Shown piece after piece: positions 45,081 through 53,008 of a DNA stretch of 64,000 nt (positions are counted from its first letter, which is position 1; each line of letters opens with the position of its first letter). The notes under the pieces are model-generated. The model was given only the letters and a program-made list of their open reading frames with translations, was not told where the DNA came from and did not search any database. Source of the DNA: Salegentibacter_A chungangensis (GTDB taxonomy: Bacteria; Bacteroidota; Bacteroidia; Flavobacteriales; Flavobacteriaceae). A program made the position numbers and the translations under genes. The DNA lies in the NCBI RefSeq assembly GCF_042678405.1, contig NZ_JBHTLI010000001.1:1364001-1428000 (forward strand), in the 5' to 3' direction.

Positions 45081-46145
45081 ATGGAAGAAAAGTTGATGTC
45101 CCGGAAGAAGCCCTCATTTCCGATTAATGAGCGGTTTAACCGATATCTGGCTAAATATAACAGGAATACCAAGATCCCTGTGTTTTATGATGACTTACTA
45201 AGATTTTCAGGCTCGATCGTGGTATACGACCAGCACGAGGAGGATACCTTTTGGGTAAGGTGTTATTATCCCGATCACGAGAGAACCGAGATCGATAACA
45301 GTCTGAAGCAGGTGTATACCATTCTTCACTCCGATGGTAGTGATGATTCCCTGGAATTCCTGAATATTGATGCCATAGATTACTGTACCTTCGGGAACTC
45401 GAAGCCTTTCAGGATTCGGGTAAGGAATATCCTGAATGACAGTTTCACTTATTTCTATGTGAAGAAAGCTGATGCTTCGAGACTGTATGGTCTTGAATTC
45501 GAACACTTGCTGTCTCCCCACCGTATCAACTTTCTGGTCTATAAAGACACGCTTATCGAAGAGCATATTGCCGGTATTCCCGGGGATGTATTTATTGAGG
45601 ATCACCTGCCGGAATGTGATAACCGGGCGCAAACCCAGATCGCAAAACAGTTCGTGAAGTTCAACGAACGTTGCACGGTTCGGTTACTGGGAGATATGAG
45701 ATCTTATAATTATGTGGTGATCCCAACCCACGATTTTGACCACGTGGAATATCAGATCAGAGCTATAGATTTCGATCAGCAATGCTATGAAGGGAACCTG
45801 AAAGTTTACAGGCCGCAGTTCTTTAAGGAAAACTTTAAGATGGTGAAACTGGTCTCCGATAAACTGGAACAATCTTCCATAGAACAATACCGGAAAGAAG
45901 AACGCTCGCTGCTGGCCAAGAGGATGATCAATACCCGAAGCCGCTATAAAGAACTGATCCGGTGTATGATCAACGATCACGTTTCTTCAGCCCAGAATGT
46001 GAGATCCCTGAGAAAAGATCTTTATAAGTATACTACAGATATGAAATTTAAGCGCGCCCGTACAATGGGCCAGATCCTGCGAACGGCGCTTCAGTTCGTG
46101 CAAAGAAATTATGAGAATGTGAATATGAGGCGAATGCTGGATTAG
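45081..46145 (+). CDS. Conserved protein with APH/kinase-like motifs
   Basis: This protein has 354 residues from ATG 45081 (another ATG at 45096 would shorten it by five). No family name is recalled. Residues 202-213 read LLGDMRSYNYVV, with D205 and N210 in the D-x4-N spacing of the kinase catalytic loop (HGDxxxxN). 229-233 read IDFDQ, like the metal-binding DFD of aminoglycoside-phosphotransferase-like kinases. FTYFYVKK (122-129) and LIEEHIAG (159-166) could be the beta3 Lys and helix-C Glu. The His of HGD is replaced. The C-terminal 100 residues are basic and helical. An atypical or pseudokinase is inferred, not shown. Confidence 0.5.
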   Translation: MEEKLMSRKKPSFPINERFNRYLAKYNRNTKIPVFYDDLLRFSGSIVVYDQHEEDTFWVRCYYPDHERTEIDNSLKQVYTILHSDGSDDSLEFLNIDAIDYCTFGNSKPFRIRVRNILNDSFTYFYVKKADASRLYGLEFEHLLSPHRINFLVYKDTLIEEHIAGIPGDVFIEDHLPECDNRAQTQIAKQFVKFNERCTVRLLGDMRSYNYVVIPTHDFDHVEYQIRAIDFDQQCYEGNLKVYRPQFFKENFKMVKLVSDKLEQSSIEQYRKEERSLLAKRMINTRSRYKELIRCMINDHVSSAQNVRSLRKDLYKYTTDMKFKRARTMGQILRTALQFVQRNYENVNMRRMLD

Positions 46146-46153
46146 GCAGAAAT

Positions 46154-46181
46154 AAAGATCCCGCTCCAGAGCGGGATCTTT
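46154..46181. terminator. Bidirectional terminator between kinase-like and nucleoid-protein genes
   Basis: AAAGATCCCGCTC pairs with GAGCGGGATCTTT over 13 bp around CA. It lies between two convergent stops (46145 and 46182). Confidence 0.92.
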
Positions 46182-47240
46182 TTAACTTTTATCTTCTTTA
46201 TTAAAATAGACCAGATAGTAATACATCTGCTTTTCTTCGTCCCAGCCTTTTTCTACAAATTTATCGGCAGATTCAGCATTCACGAAGTCCATCTTTATCT
46301 GGATATTCGTATCCAGATTAATAATATTCTTAATCTTTTTTCTGGCATCGGTCACCGCTTTGTTGGCAATAGGGAAATTAGTCAGGTCCTCAATCTTATA
46401 TTTTGGTGCCTTTTCGGTTTTGTAATGCTGAAATTCAGGGATTAATTCAGGATTGTCTATTACCGAGTTCAGGAAGTTACTTTCCTCGAAATCGTCGTTT
46501 TTAGCGAAGTAATCCATACTCCGGTTCATAAACATCACCTCTTCCTTTTTATCTTCGGCAGGAAGCACCACATCTTTGGCGAAATTCTTACAGAACTTCA
46601 GGTAACTTTTGGTGTAATAATTATCATCGGTCATAACATCTACCCCCAAGAAATTTTCCAGCCAGTATTTGGTGTCATATTTATTGGAGTCTACAGAAAG
46701 GATCTTGTAGCCTTCATCTCTTCCTTTATTGAAAATAAGCGCTCCTTTGTCAAGCTTGTTGAGGTTGATCCCCTGCTGCACGATCATTTCCAGAATGCTT
46801 CCTTTCTCTTCAAACTGAAGGAAGTCGTGTTTTAATTCAGATTTGAAGATCCCGATAGCCGGCATTTTTATATTATCCAGCTGCATATTTTCAAAATAAA
46901 CCACATAAACCTCCCCGCTTTTGATATGCGGATGGGAAGATTGTTCAAAAAGAAGGGTGGTTATCTTTTTTGAATACTCGTGTATGGCATCAGGATTGTC
47001 GAAGATGGCATTGGCCAGGTTATAAAGCTCATTGAATTCAAGATCGGTGTCGTGAGCAAAGTGATAATAGTTCTCTTCTTTCTCACGGAAAGGTTTTAAG
47101 AAATACTCTTTGATTAGAGGAGTGATCTCGTCGTTTAACTGATAAGGTGCCGCCGAAAGAAAGATGTTTTCGTTACGACTTTTGTTACCTACCCTGTGGA
47201 TAGATAAAGACTCAATTTGAGCATTAAATAAATTGATCAT
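46182..47240 (-). CDS. Nucleoid-associated protein (NdpA/YejK family)
   Basis: This is a 352-residue protein of the 37-kDa nucleoid-associated family. It begins INLFNAQIESLSIHRVGNKSRNENIFLS and contains EVYVVYFENMQLD and GVDVMTDDNYYTKSYLKFCKNFA. Enterobacterial YejK binds DNA, but its role is not well defined. It ends at a strong bidirectional terminator. Its upstream neighbour is the acidic pRiA4b-like gene, about 100 bases away. Confidence 0.85.
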   Translation of the reverse strand: MINLFNAQIESLSIHRVGNKSRNENIFLSAAPYQLNDEITPLIKEYFLKPFREKEENYYHFAHDTDLEFNELYNLANAIFDNPDAIHEYSKKITTLLFEQSSHPHIKSGEVYVVYFENMQLDNIKMPAIGIFKSELKHDFLQFEEKGSILEMIVQQGINLNKLDKGALIFNKGRDEGYKILSVDSNKYDTKYWLENFLGVDVMTDDNYYTKSYLKFCKNFAKDVVLPAEDKKEEVMFMNRSMDYFAKNDDFEESNFLNSVIDNPELIPEFQHYKTEKAPKYKIEDLTNFPIANKAVTDARKKIKNIINLDTNIQIKMDFVNAESADKFVEKGWDEEKQMYYYLVYFNKEDKS

Positions 47241-47339
47241 CAGACAATTTTATTTTAACTGTTTACGCTGCTGAAAATACAAAACCGCGCAACAGGATTT
47301 TACCTTTGTTAATAAATAATCGGAAAAATACCGGAAAGA

Positions 47340-47852
47340 TTAATTCCAGTTTTCGTCGAAAGAAAGATTATCGTAATCGTCTATATCTATGTCGTCGTCA
47401 AATTCGTTGAAATCTTCCTCTTCTCCTTCAGCAGTGAACTCCTTGTCCGGGGCGTTCTCAGGGATCTGCCCGTGAACATACATAAGATTCGGGTAATCAC
47501 GGCCTTCTTCAATTTCCCCTATTTGAGCCAGCTCTACAAAGAAAGTCCACATTTTAAGAAAATCGTAGACATAAATCAGTTTGGTTTGAGATTCTGAAAG
47601 CACACTGTCAAGGCTGGTTTCATTCATTAGTCTGATCCCTTGTTCTTTTCCGCTCATATCAAACTGGTGAATTTCTTCGCCCTGGTTCCAGTCGTCATTG
47701 CTTATATAGAATGAAGCCATTTCAGTCCCGTCAAAACCAAAGGATTGCACAATGGTGTTATGAAGGTCTTCCAGGGTGCTTTCCTGAAGCATTTCTATAT
47801 CCCTAAACACGTCTTCCTCTGCATCAAGAATTACTCTAAATCTGTATACCAT
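47340..47852 (-). CDS. pRiA4b ORF-3-like (IS1096 passenger TnpR-like) protein
   Basis: This is a 170-residue protein whose N-terminal ~110 residues match the plasmid pRiA4b ORF-3-like fold (VYRFRVILDAEEDVFRDIEMLQESTLEDLHNTIVQSFGFDGTEMASFY). The C-terminal ~45 residues are extremely acidic (runs of Glu/Asp, DDDIDIDDYDN). The name 'IS1096 passenger TnpR' is historical. No transposase, terminal repeats or target duplication are seen, so this is not evidence of a mobile element. Function unknown. It lies 50 bases upstream of ctaA in the same direction. Confidence 0.78.
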   Translation of the reverse strand: MVYRFRVILDAEEDVFRDIEMLQESTLEDLHNTIVQSFGFDGTEMASFYISNDDWNQGEEIHQFDMSGKEQGIRLMNETSLDSVLSESQTKLIYVYDFLKMWTFFVELAQIGEIEEGRDYPNLMYVHGQIPENAPDKEFTAEGEEEDFNEFDDDIDIDDYDNLSFDENWN

Positions 47853-47902
47853 AATTGAAAAAATTGGATTGCAAAGATACAGTTTTAGATTGGAAATTTA
47901 AG

Positions 47903-48916
47903 TTATCTGCTAAATCTGTGTAGCGTAAATGTCATAGCCGTAAGCAGGAAGAATGCACCAACCTGATGGGTTACACCAAGCCAGGTAGGGACCGCCAGGA
48001 TAAGGGTGAATACTCCCAGTATAAACTGAGCAAAAACCAGTATCAACAGGCTGTTTATGCCGTTCTTCTGAAGCCTGCTAAGCTGAAGCTTTCTCGATCT
48101 GTACCAGATCGCAAGAATGACGGCAACTACTATGTACGCCAGGTATCGGTGTACAAACTGAACGCCGCTCTTTCCTTCCACGAAATTCTTCCAGAGAGGA
48201 CTCTGTTCGATATATACTGTTTCGTGTATGAGTTTTCCTTCAGTCATAAGCGGCCAGCTGTTGTGGATCCAGCCGGCATCGAGTCCTGCCACGAAAGCTC
48301 CCCAGACGATCTGCAATATTAAGACGAGCATTCCCCATCTTATAAGATTCCTGAATTTGGTGTTCACCTTTTTCTTTTCGGGAAATATGAGGTCCAGCGC
48401 CACCCAAAAAGTATAGGCGAAGGTGATGAAGGCCGTGGTAAGGTGCATTGCGAGACGGTAATGGCTCACTGCCGGTATATCCACGAGTCCGCTTTTAACC
48501 ATATACCAGCCCAGGAAGCCCTGGAAAGCTCCCAAAAAGAGCAGGATCAATGCCTTTTTAATAGTAGGCTTTGTGAGTTGTCTGGTGAAAAGGAAATACA
48601 GGAAAGGGATCAGAAAAACCACTCCTATAAGTCGCCCGATCACCCTGTGGATCCACTCCCAGAAATAGATGTCCTTGAAATCCTCAAGGTTGAAGTGGTA
48701 ATGCAATTTCTGGTATTCGGGATACTGCTTGTAGAGTTCAAAAGCTTCCACCCATTCCTGTTCGTTAAGAGGGGGGATGGTCCCGCTAATAAGTTTATAA
48801 TCTGAGATGGATAACCCGGAGTGGGTAAGCCTGGTAATTCCTCCTACAATTACCATAATGAAAATAAGGAAACAGCCGGTGAGCAGCCAGTATACTACCT
48901 TTTTGTTGTCTTTCAT
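47903..48916 (-). CDS. ctaA: Heme A synthase (CtaA/COX15)
   Basis: This is an integral membrane enzyme converting heme O to heme A for aa3-type cytochrome oxidase. It has 337 residues with eight predicted helices in two four-helix halves. Key features are GGITRLTHSGLSISDYK in the first loop, WEWIHRVIGRLIG, HLTTAFITFAYTFW, and VQFVHRYLAYIV in the second half, which carry the axial His residues. It implies an aerobic respiratory chain. It is followed downstream by a 50-base gap to the pRiA4b-like gene. The cca gene is 34 bases upstream. Confidence 0.9.
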   Translation of the reverse strand: MKDNKKVVYWLLTGCFLIFIMVIVGGITRLTHSGLSISDYKLISGTIPPLNEQEWVEAFELYKQYPEYQKLHYHFNLEDFKDIYFWEWIHRVIGRLIGVVFLIPFLYFLFTRQLTKPTIKKALILLFLGAFQGFLGWYMVKSGLVDIPAVSHYRLAMHLTTAFITFAYTFWVALDLIFPEKKKVNTKFRNLIRWGMLVLILQIVWGAFVAGLDAGWIHNSWPLMTEGKLIHETVYIEQSPLWKNFVEGKSGVQFVHRYLAYIVVAVILAIWYRSRKLQLSRLQKNGINSLLILVFAQFILGVFTLILAVPTWLGVTHQVGAFFLLTAMTFTLHRFSR

Positions 48917-48949
48917 CTAGATGTTATTAAGATATAGGTCTTCGGTTTC

Positions 48950-50383
48950 TCAGTTTTCTACAGGTTTAAGTCCCAGAGCTTTCCCTTTCTCAAGCATAAA
49001 CTCACGGGCAGCCTCGTGCTCATTCGGAATCTCTCCTTCCAGGATCGCTTCTTTTATGGCCTCCTTGATCATCCCTATCTCTTTTGAAGGTTTGATATTG
49101 AAGGTTTCCATAATTTCCTCGCCGGTAACCGGAGGCTGAAAGTTGCGAACGTGGTCGCGTTCTTCCACTTCCTTCATCTTCTCGCGAACTACCTTAAAGT
49201 TGTTGTGGTATTTTTTGAAACGCTTTGGGTTTTTTGTGGTAATATCGGCCTCGCACAGGGTCATCAGGTCTTCAATATGATCTCCTGCGTCAAAAATAAG
49301 GCGGCGCACGGCTGAATCTGTGACGTTATCATCTGCAATGGCAATGGGCCTTGAACTCATCAGTACCATTTTCTGAACGAATTTCATCTTGTCATTCAGG
49401 GGCATTCTAAGGCGTTTGAATAGTTTAAAGACCATCTTTGAACCCACGAATTCGTGTCCGTGAAAGGTCCAGCCTATCTTTTTATGGAATTTCTTTGTCG
49501 GTGCCTTCCCGATATCGTGTAGTAATGCAGCCCATCGTAGCCACAGGTCATCGGTGTTTTCTGAAATATTATCTACAACCTCCAGGGTATGCCAGAAGTT
49601 GTCCTTGTGACGCTGACCTTCTATTTCATCTATGCCTTCCAGGGCCGTTAGCTCCGGAAGAATGATCTTTAGCAGTCCCGTCTTATGTAACAGGGTGAAA
49701 CCTAAAGAAGGCTTATCTGCAAGAATGATCTTATGGAGCTCATCGGTAATGCGCTCCTTTGAGATGATCTTAATGCGTTTTTTGTTTCGGGTAATGGCCT
49801 CCAGCGATTCTTTTTCGATTTTGAAGTTGAGCTGGGTTGCAAACCTTATCGCCCTTAACATTCTTAACGGATCATCAGAATAGGTGATATCGGGATCCAG
49901 GGGTGTCCGGATGATCTTGCTTTTCAGGTCTTCGAATCCGTTGAAAGGATCCAGCATATCCCCGAAGTTCTTATCATTAAGGCTCAAGGCAAGGGCGTTA
50001 ATGGTAAAGTCTCTTCTGTTCTGGTCGTCTTCCAGGGTCCCGTCTTCAACCACGGGCTTGCGGCTGTCTTCATTGTAACTTTCCTTGCGGGCACCCACAA
50101 ATTCGATCTCCATATCGAAGGCACGCAGCATCGCGGTGCCATAGGTTTTAAAGACCTGAACCTTGGGTTTGTGCGGCAGCAGGGAAGACACCTTTTGAGC
50201 GAGCTCTATCCCACTTCCAACGGCAACGATATCTATATCTTTGGGTTCTCCGCGATCAAGAATATGGTCGCGAACAAAACCGCCAATAACATAACTTTCA
50301 AGCTTCAATTCTTCGGCAGCCAGGGAGATGACCTTAAAGATTCGGTGACTTAAGGCGCTGCTGTAATTTCGTATTTCGGGCAT
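48950..50383 (-). CDS. cca: CCA tRNA nucleotidyltransferase with HD domain
   Basis: This 477-residue enzyme adds the CCA end to tRNA. The nucleotidyltransferase core is YVIGGFVRDHILDRGEPKDIDIVAVG (metal-binding DxD) followed by RRDFTINALALSL and PLRMLRAIRFATQL. An HD domain, LLHDIGKAP near 290, follows. The tsaC gene ends 3 bases upstream of its start, so the two are likely in one mRNA. Poly(A) polymerase is excluded mainly by the HD domain architecture and length, though the families overlap. Confidence 0.9.
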   Translation of the reverse strand: MPEIRNYSSALSHRIFKVISLAAEELKLESYVIGGFVRDHILDRGEPKDIDIVAVGSGIELAQKVSSLLPHKPKVQVFKTYGTAMLRAFDMEIEFVGARKESYNEDSRKPVVEDGTLEDDQNRRDFTINALALSLNDKNFGDMLDPFNGFEDLKSKIIRTPLDPDITYSDDPLRMLRAIRFATQLNFKIEKESLEAITRNKKRIKIISKERITDELHKIILADKPSLGFTLLHKTGLLKIILPELTALEGIDEIEGQRHKDNFWHTLEVVDNISENTDDLWLRWAALLHDIGKAPTKKFHKKIGWTFHGHEFVGSKMVFKLFKRLRMPLNDKMKFVQKMVLMSSRPIAIADDNVTDSAVRRLIFDAGDHIEDLMTLCEADITTKNPKRFKKYHNNFKVVREKMKEVEERDHVRNFQPPVTGEEIMETFNIKPSKEIGMIKEAIKEAILEGEIPNEHEAAREFMLEKGKALGLKPVEN

Positions 50384-50386
50384 TTG

Positions 50387-50983
50387 TTATTTGCGTATCA
50401 CTTTCACCTTTCCATCATTACTAAGCTTAATGATCGCCGATGGTTGAGATGATTTTTTTGACTGGTGCAAATTTACTACATAGTCTACACCTTTTAAAAT
50501 TTCAGGGCTTATTTGCGAAAATGAATTTGGGGTGGGTTGGCCGCTGATGTTGGCCGATGTGGAAACGATTGGTCTTCTGAATCTTTTTGTAAGTTCCTTA
50601 CAGAAGGCATCTTTAGTAACCCTTATCGCCAGGGTATTGTCTTCGGCAATTAGATTTTCGGCAACCCTTATGGGATCGTCGTATACAATAGTAGTTGGTT
50701 TTGCTGCATATTTAAGAATGTCATAAGCCACTTCAGGAACATCCTCTACATATTCATTCAGCATTTTGAAGTCGTTTACCAGGCAGATAAGTGATTTTGA
50801 TTCACTCCGCTGTTTTAAGGCAAAGACCCTTTCCACCGCTTCAGCATTGGTAGAATCACAGCCTATACCCCAAACCGTATCGGTAGGATAGAGGATAAGC
50901 CCCCCTCTTTTAAGGGTTGCGATGCAATTCTGGATCTCTGTTCTGTAATCTTCTTTTCCCGATTTTGCCGAGGACTTCTTCAT
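50387..50983 (-). CDS. tsaC: Threonylcarbamoyl-AMP synthase (TsaC/YrdC type)
   Basis: This 198-residue YrdC-domain protein makes threonylcarbamoyl-AMP for t6A37 of tRNA. Start chosen at ATG 50983 (MKKSSAKSGKEDYR); the frame is open to 51184 but the extra 67 residues are the shadow of the upstream GT4. The active-site elements are LILYPTDTVWGIGCD (29-43), the K57/R59 region and STSANISG at 141-148, intact here and altered in the 15876-16496 paralogue. Its start overlaps the GT4 3' end by 74 bases, and cca follows 3 bases on. The true start could be later, as the first 15 residues are poorly conserved. Confidence 0.85.
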   Translation of the reverse strand: MKKSSAKSGKEDYRTEIQNCIATLKRGGLILYPTDTVWGIGCDSTNAEAVERVFALKQRSESKSLICLVNDFKMLNEYVEDVPEVAYDILKYAAKPTTIVYDDPIRVAENLIAEDNTLAIRVTKDAFCKELTKRFRRPIVSTSANISGQPTPNSFSQISPEILKGVDYVVNLHQSKKSSQPSAIIKLSNDGKVKVIRK

Positions 50984-52067
50984 ATTCTTGTAATGTTTTT
51001 TCAGCCATAGTTTTAGTGCTGAAATTTTCAATGACTCTGGTGTGAGAACGTTCAGTGAACTTATTCTGCAACTCCTTATTTTGGGCCAAAGATAAGATAT
51101 TTTTCGCGAGAGCACCGGTATCGTGCGGAGGAGAAAGCAGCCCGTTCTCATTATGAGTGATGATCTCCGGAATACCACCAACATTGGTGCTTACCACCGG
51201 AACCTTATGGTAGAAGGCTTCATAGATCACTCCCGGTAAACCTTCGCTTTGTGAGCTTACTGCCAGAAGGTCGAACTGGGGAATAAAATTAGAGGCCTTT
51301 GGGAGAAAACCCAGGAAATGAAAATTAGCCTCCAGGTTATGCTTTTTTACGAGTTCTTTAAAGGCTCCGGTCCTTTCGGAAAGGTCTCCGATCTGCACAA
51401 AATGGAAGTCTTTTTTGCCTTCTATATTTATAAGCCGGTTAGCGGCTTCGATGAGGGTGCCCAGATCCTTGCTTCTAATGTGGTTTGCAATATTCCCGAT
51501 TACAGTATCATTCTTGCTGAGACCAAGCTTGGGTTTCAGGTCAAACGGAGTTTTATCTGATTTAGTGCTGAGGTTGGTGCCGTGGTAGATGACTTTCAGC
51601 TTGTCCTTCTTATAAATATTCTTAGAGGTGATCTTTTTAGTCTCTTCCGAAACGCATAAGATGCGTTTAATTTTCGGGTAATTGTATTTGTAAAGGGTTC
51701 GTTTTCGATCCTTAATTGGGAAAGATGTCTTTTTACTGAAAATAAACGGCGGAAGTTTTACCAGTCTGTCGGCCATTACCGCAAGGGTGAGTGCCGTGGT
51801 ATCGTGAATATGGATCAGGTCGATATTCTCTCTTTTTGAAGTCCTTATCAGCTGATATATAAAGCGGGGATCTATCTTGATCGCAAGCGGAGCAGAAGTG
51901 AAATCAAGCCCGGAGCCTTTCAGTTTTTGGTGAAACTTGCCTCCTTCAACACAAAAAATGAGGTTTTGAAAAAGATCAGCTTCAGCCTGAAGTTCAGTGC
52001 AGAGATTTTCGATATGATTCTCACCGCCGCCCCAGGTTTTCATAGCAGAGAGGTGTAATATGTTCAT
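50910..52067 (-). CDS. Family 4 glycosyltransferase
   Basis: This is a 385-residue GT-B enzyme with two Rossmann domains: MNILHLSAMKTWGGGENHIENL in the acceptor half, and VIGNIANHIRSKDLGTLIEAA and EGLPGVIYEAFYHKVPVVSTNVGGIPEII in the donor half, the latter carrying the E-x7-E motif. It is likely an LPS-core or surface-glycan transferase. The last 24 codons overlap the start of tsaC in another frame. It is divergent from the AT-rich GT2 gene. G+C is normal for the window. Confidence 0.9.
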   Translation of the reverse strand: MNILHLSAMKTWGGGENHIENLCTELQAEADLFQNLIFCVEGGKFHQKLKGSGLDFTSAPLAIKIDPRFIYQLIRTSKRENIDLIHIHDTTALTLAVMADRLVKLPPFIFSKKTSFPIKDRKRTLYKYNYPKIKRILCVSEETKKITSKNIYKKDKLKVIYHGTNLSTKSDKTPFDLKPKLGLSKNDTVIGNIANHIRSKDLGTLIEAANRLINIEGKKDFHFVQIGDLSERTGAFKELVKKHNLEANFHFLGFLPKASNFIPQFDLLAVSSQSEGLPGVIYEAFYHKVPVVSTNVGGIPEIITHNENGLLSPPHDTGALAKNILSLAQNKELQNKFTERSHTRVIENFSTKTMAEKTLQEYEEVLGKIGKRRLQNRDPELHRNP

Positions 52068-52089
52068 TTATCCTGACTGGTTTGAATTT

Positions 52090-52097
52090 CAAATTTA
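52090..52097 (-). promoter_or_regulatory. Putative -7 element of the GT4 gene
   Basis: On the minus strand this reads TAAATTTG, fitting TAnnTTTG. It lies 22 bases before the GT4 start. A clear -33 element was not found. Confidence 0.35.
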
Positions 52098-52213
52098 ATT
52101 TATATTTTTTATCTGAGCCATCTATTTCTAAGTGGGTCAGTTTATTCTATAAATTTAATCTTAATTTTTTGGCCTAAAATTTGTTTTTTTGCAGCAGCTA
52201 TAGACCTAATTTT

Positions 52214-53008
52214 ATGAAGAGTGTGAAAGTTGCATTACTTATTTCTACCTATTGCTGGCCAGAGGCTTTACGATTGGTTTTAAAAAGTCTTCTGAATCAA
52301 AGCATCCTGCCTGATGAGGTTGTGATAGCCGATGATGGTTCTGCCGACGATACAGCTGAGGTGATTAGGGAATTTAATGAAAAGGCGCCTATGACCGTTA
52401 GGCATATCTGGCACGAAGATGATGGTTTCAGAAGGACTGTGATCCTTAATAAGGCTATTTCAAAGATTGAGTCAGACTATATTATTCAGCTCGACGGAGA
52501 TTGTATTATGCACGAAAAATTCGTTGAAAATCACCTTAACTTTTCTCAGAACGGGAACTTTCTTTTCGGAAGTCGTGTAAATATTCAGAAACATTTTCTT
52601 CCAAAACTTTTTGCCGAAGAAAGGATCAATTTTCATTTTTTCTCAAGGGGAATAAAAAAGAGAACCAGAAATATTCACTCTCCTGCATTGGGGGGACTTT
52701 ATAAGGAAAAGGACGAATTGTCTAAAAAAGTCCGGGGTTGTAATCTTTCTTTCTGGAAAGATGATATTCTTAAGGTGAATGGTTATAACGAGGATATGAC
52801 CGGCTGGGGAAAGGAAGATTCAGAGTTGGTAGTGCGTTTGCTCAACAAGGGAGTGAAGGGAAGAAGACTAAGATATAATGCTATTATTTATCATATCTGG
52901 CACAAGGAAGCATCAAGACATAAGCATAATATCAATTTTCAGATTCAGGAAGAGGCTATAAAACATAATCTGACCAGTTGCGAAAACGGGATAAATAAAT
53001 ACCTATAA
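52214..53008 (+). CDS. Family 2 glycosyltransferase with Glyco_transf_7C-type end
   Basis: ATG 52214 gives 264 residues. The GT-A half has IADDGSADDT, HIWHEDDGFRRTVILNKAI and the metal motif LDGDC. A C-terminal galactosyltransferase-like part has CNLSFWKDDILKVNGYNEDMTGWGKEDSELVVRLL. It closely parallels the GT2 at 55020-55853, a paralogue. G+C is clearly lower than in the flanking GT4 and kinase genes. Its stop abuts that of the next, convergent gene without any gap. Acceptor and sugar unknown; an LPS-core galactosyl- or hexosyltransferase is plausible. Confidence 0.88.
   Translation: MKSVKVALLISTYCWPEALRLVLKSLLNQSILPDEVVIADDGSADDTAEVIREFNEKAPMTVRHIWHEDDGFRRTVILNKAISKIESDYIIQLDGDCIMHEKFVENHLNFSQNGNFLFGSRVNIQKHFLPKLFAEERINFHFFSRGIKKRTRNIHSPALGGLYKEKDELSKKVRGCNLSFWKDDILKVNGYNEDMTGWGKEDSELVVRLLNKGVKGRRLRYNAIIYHIWHKEASRHKHNINFQIQEEAIKHNLTSCENGINKYL

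Noticed and set aside
47340..47852. A possible insertion-sequence passenger ('IS1096 TnpR')
   Set aside because: No transposase, inverted repeats or target duplication surround it; the family name is historical.
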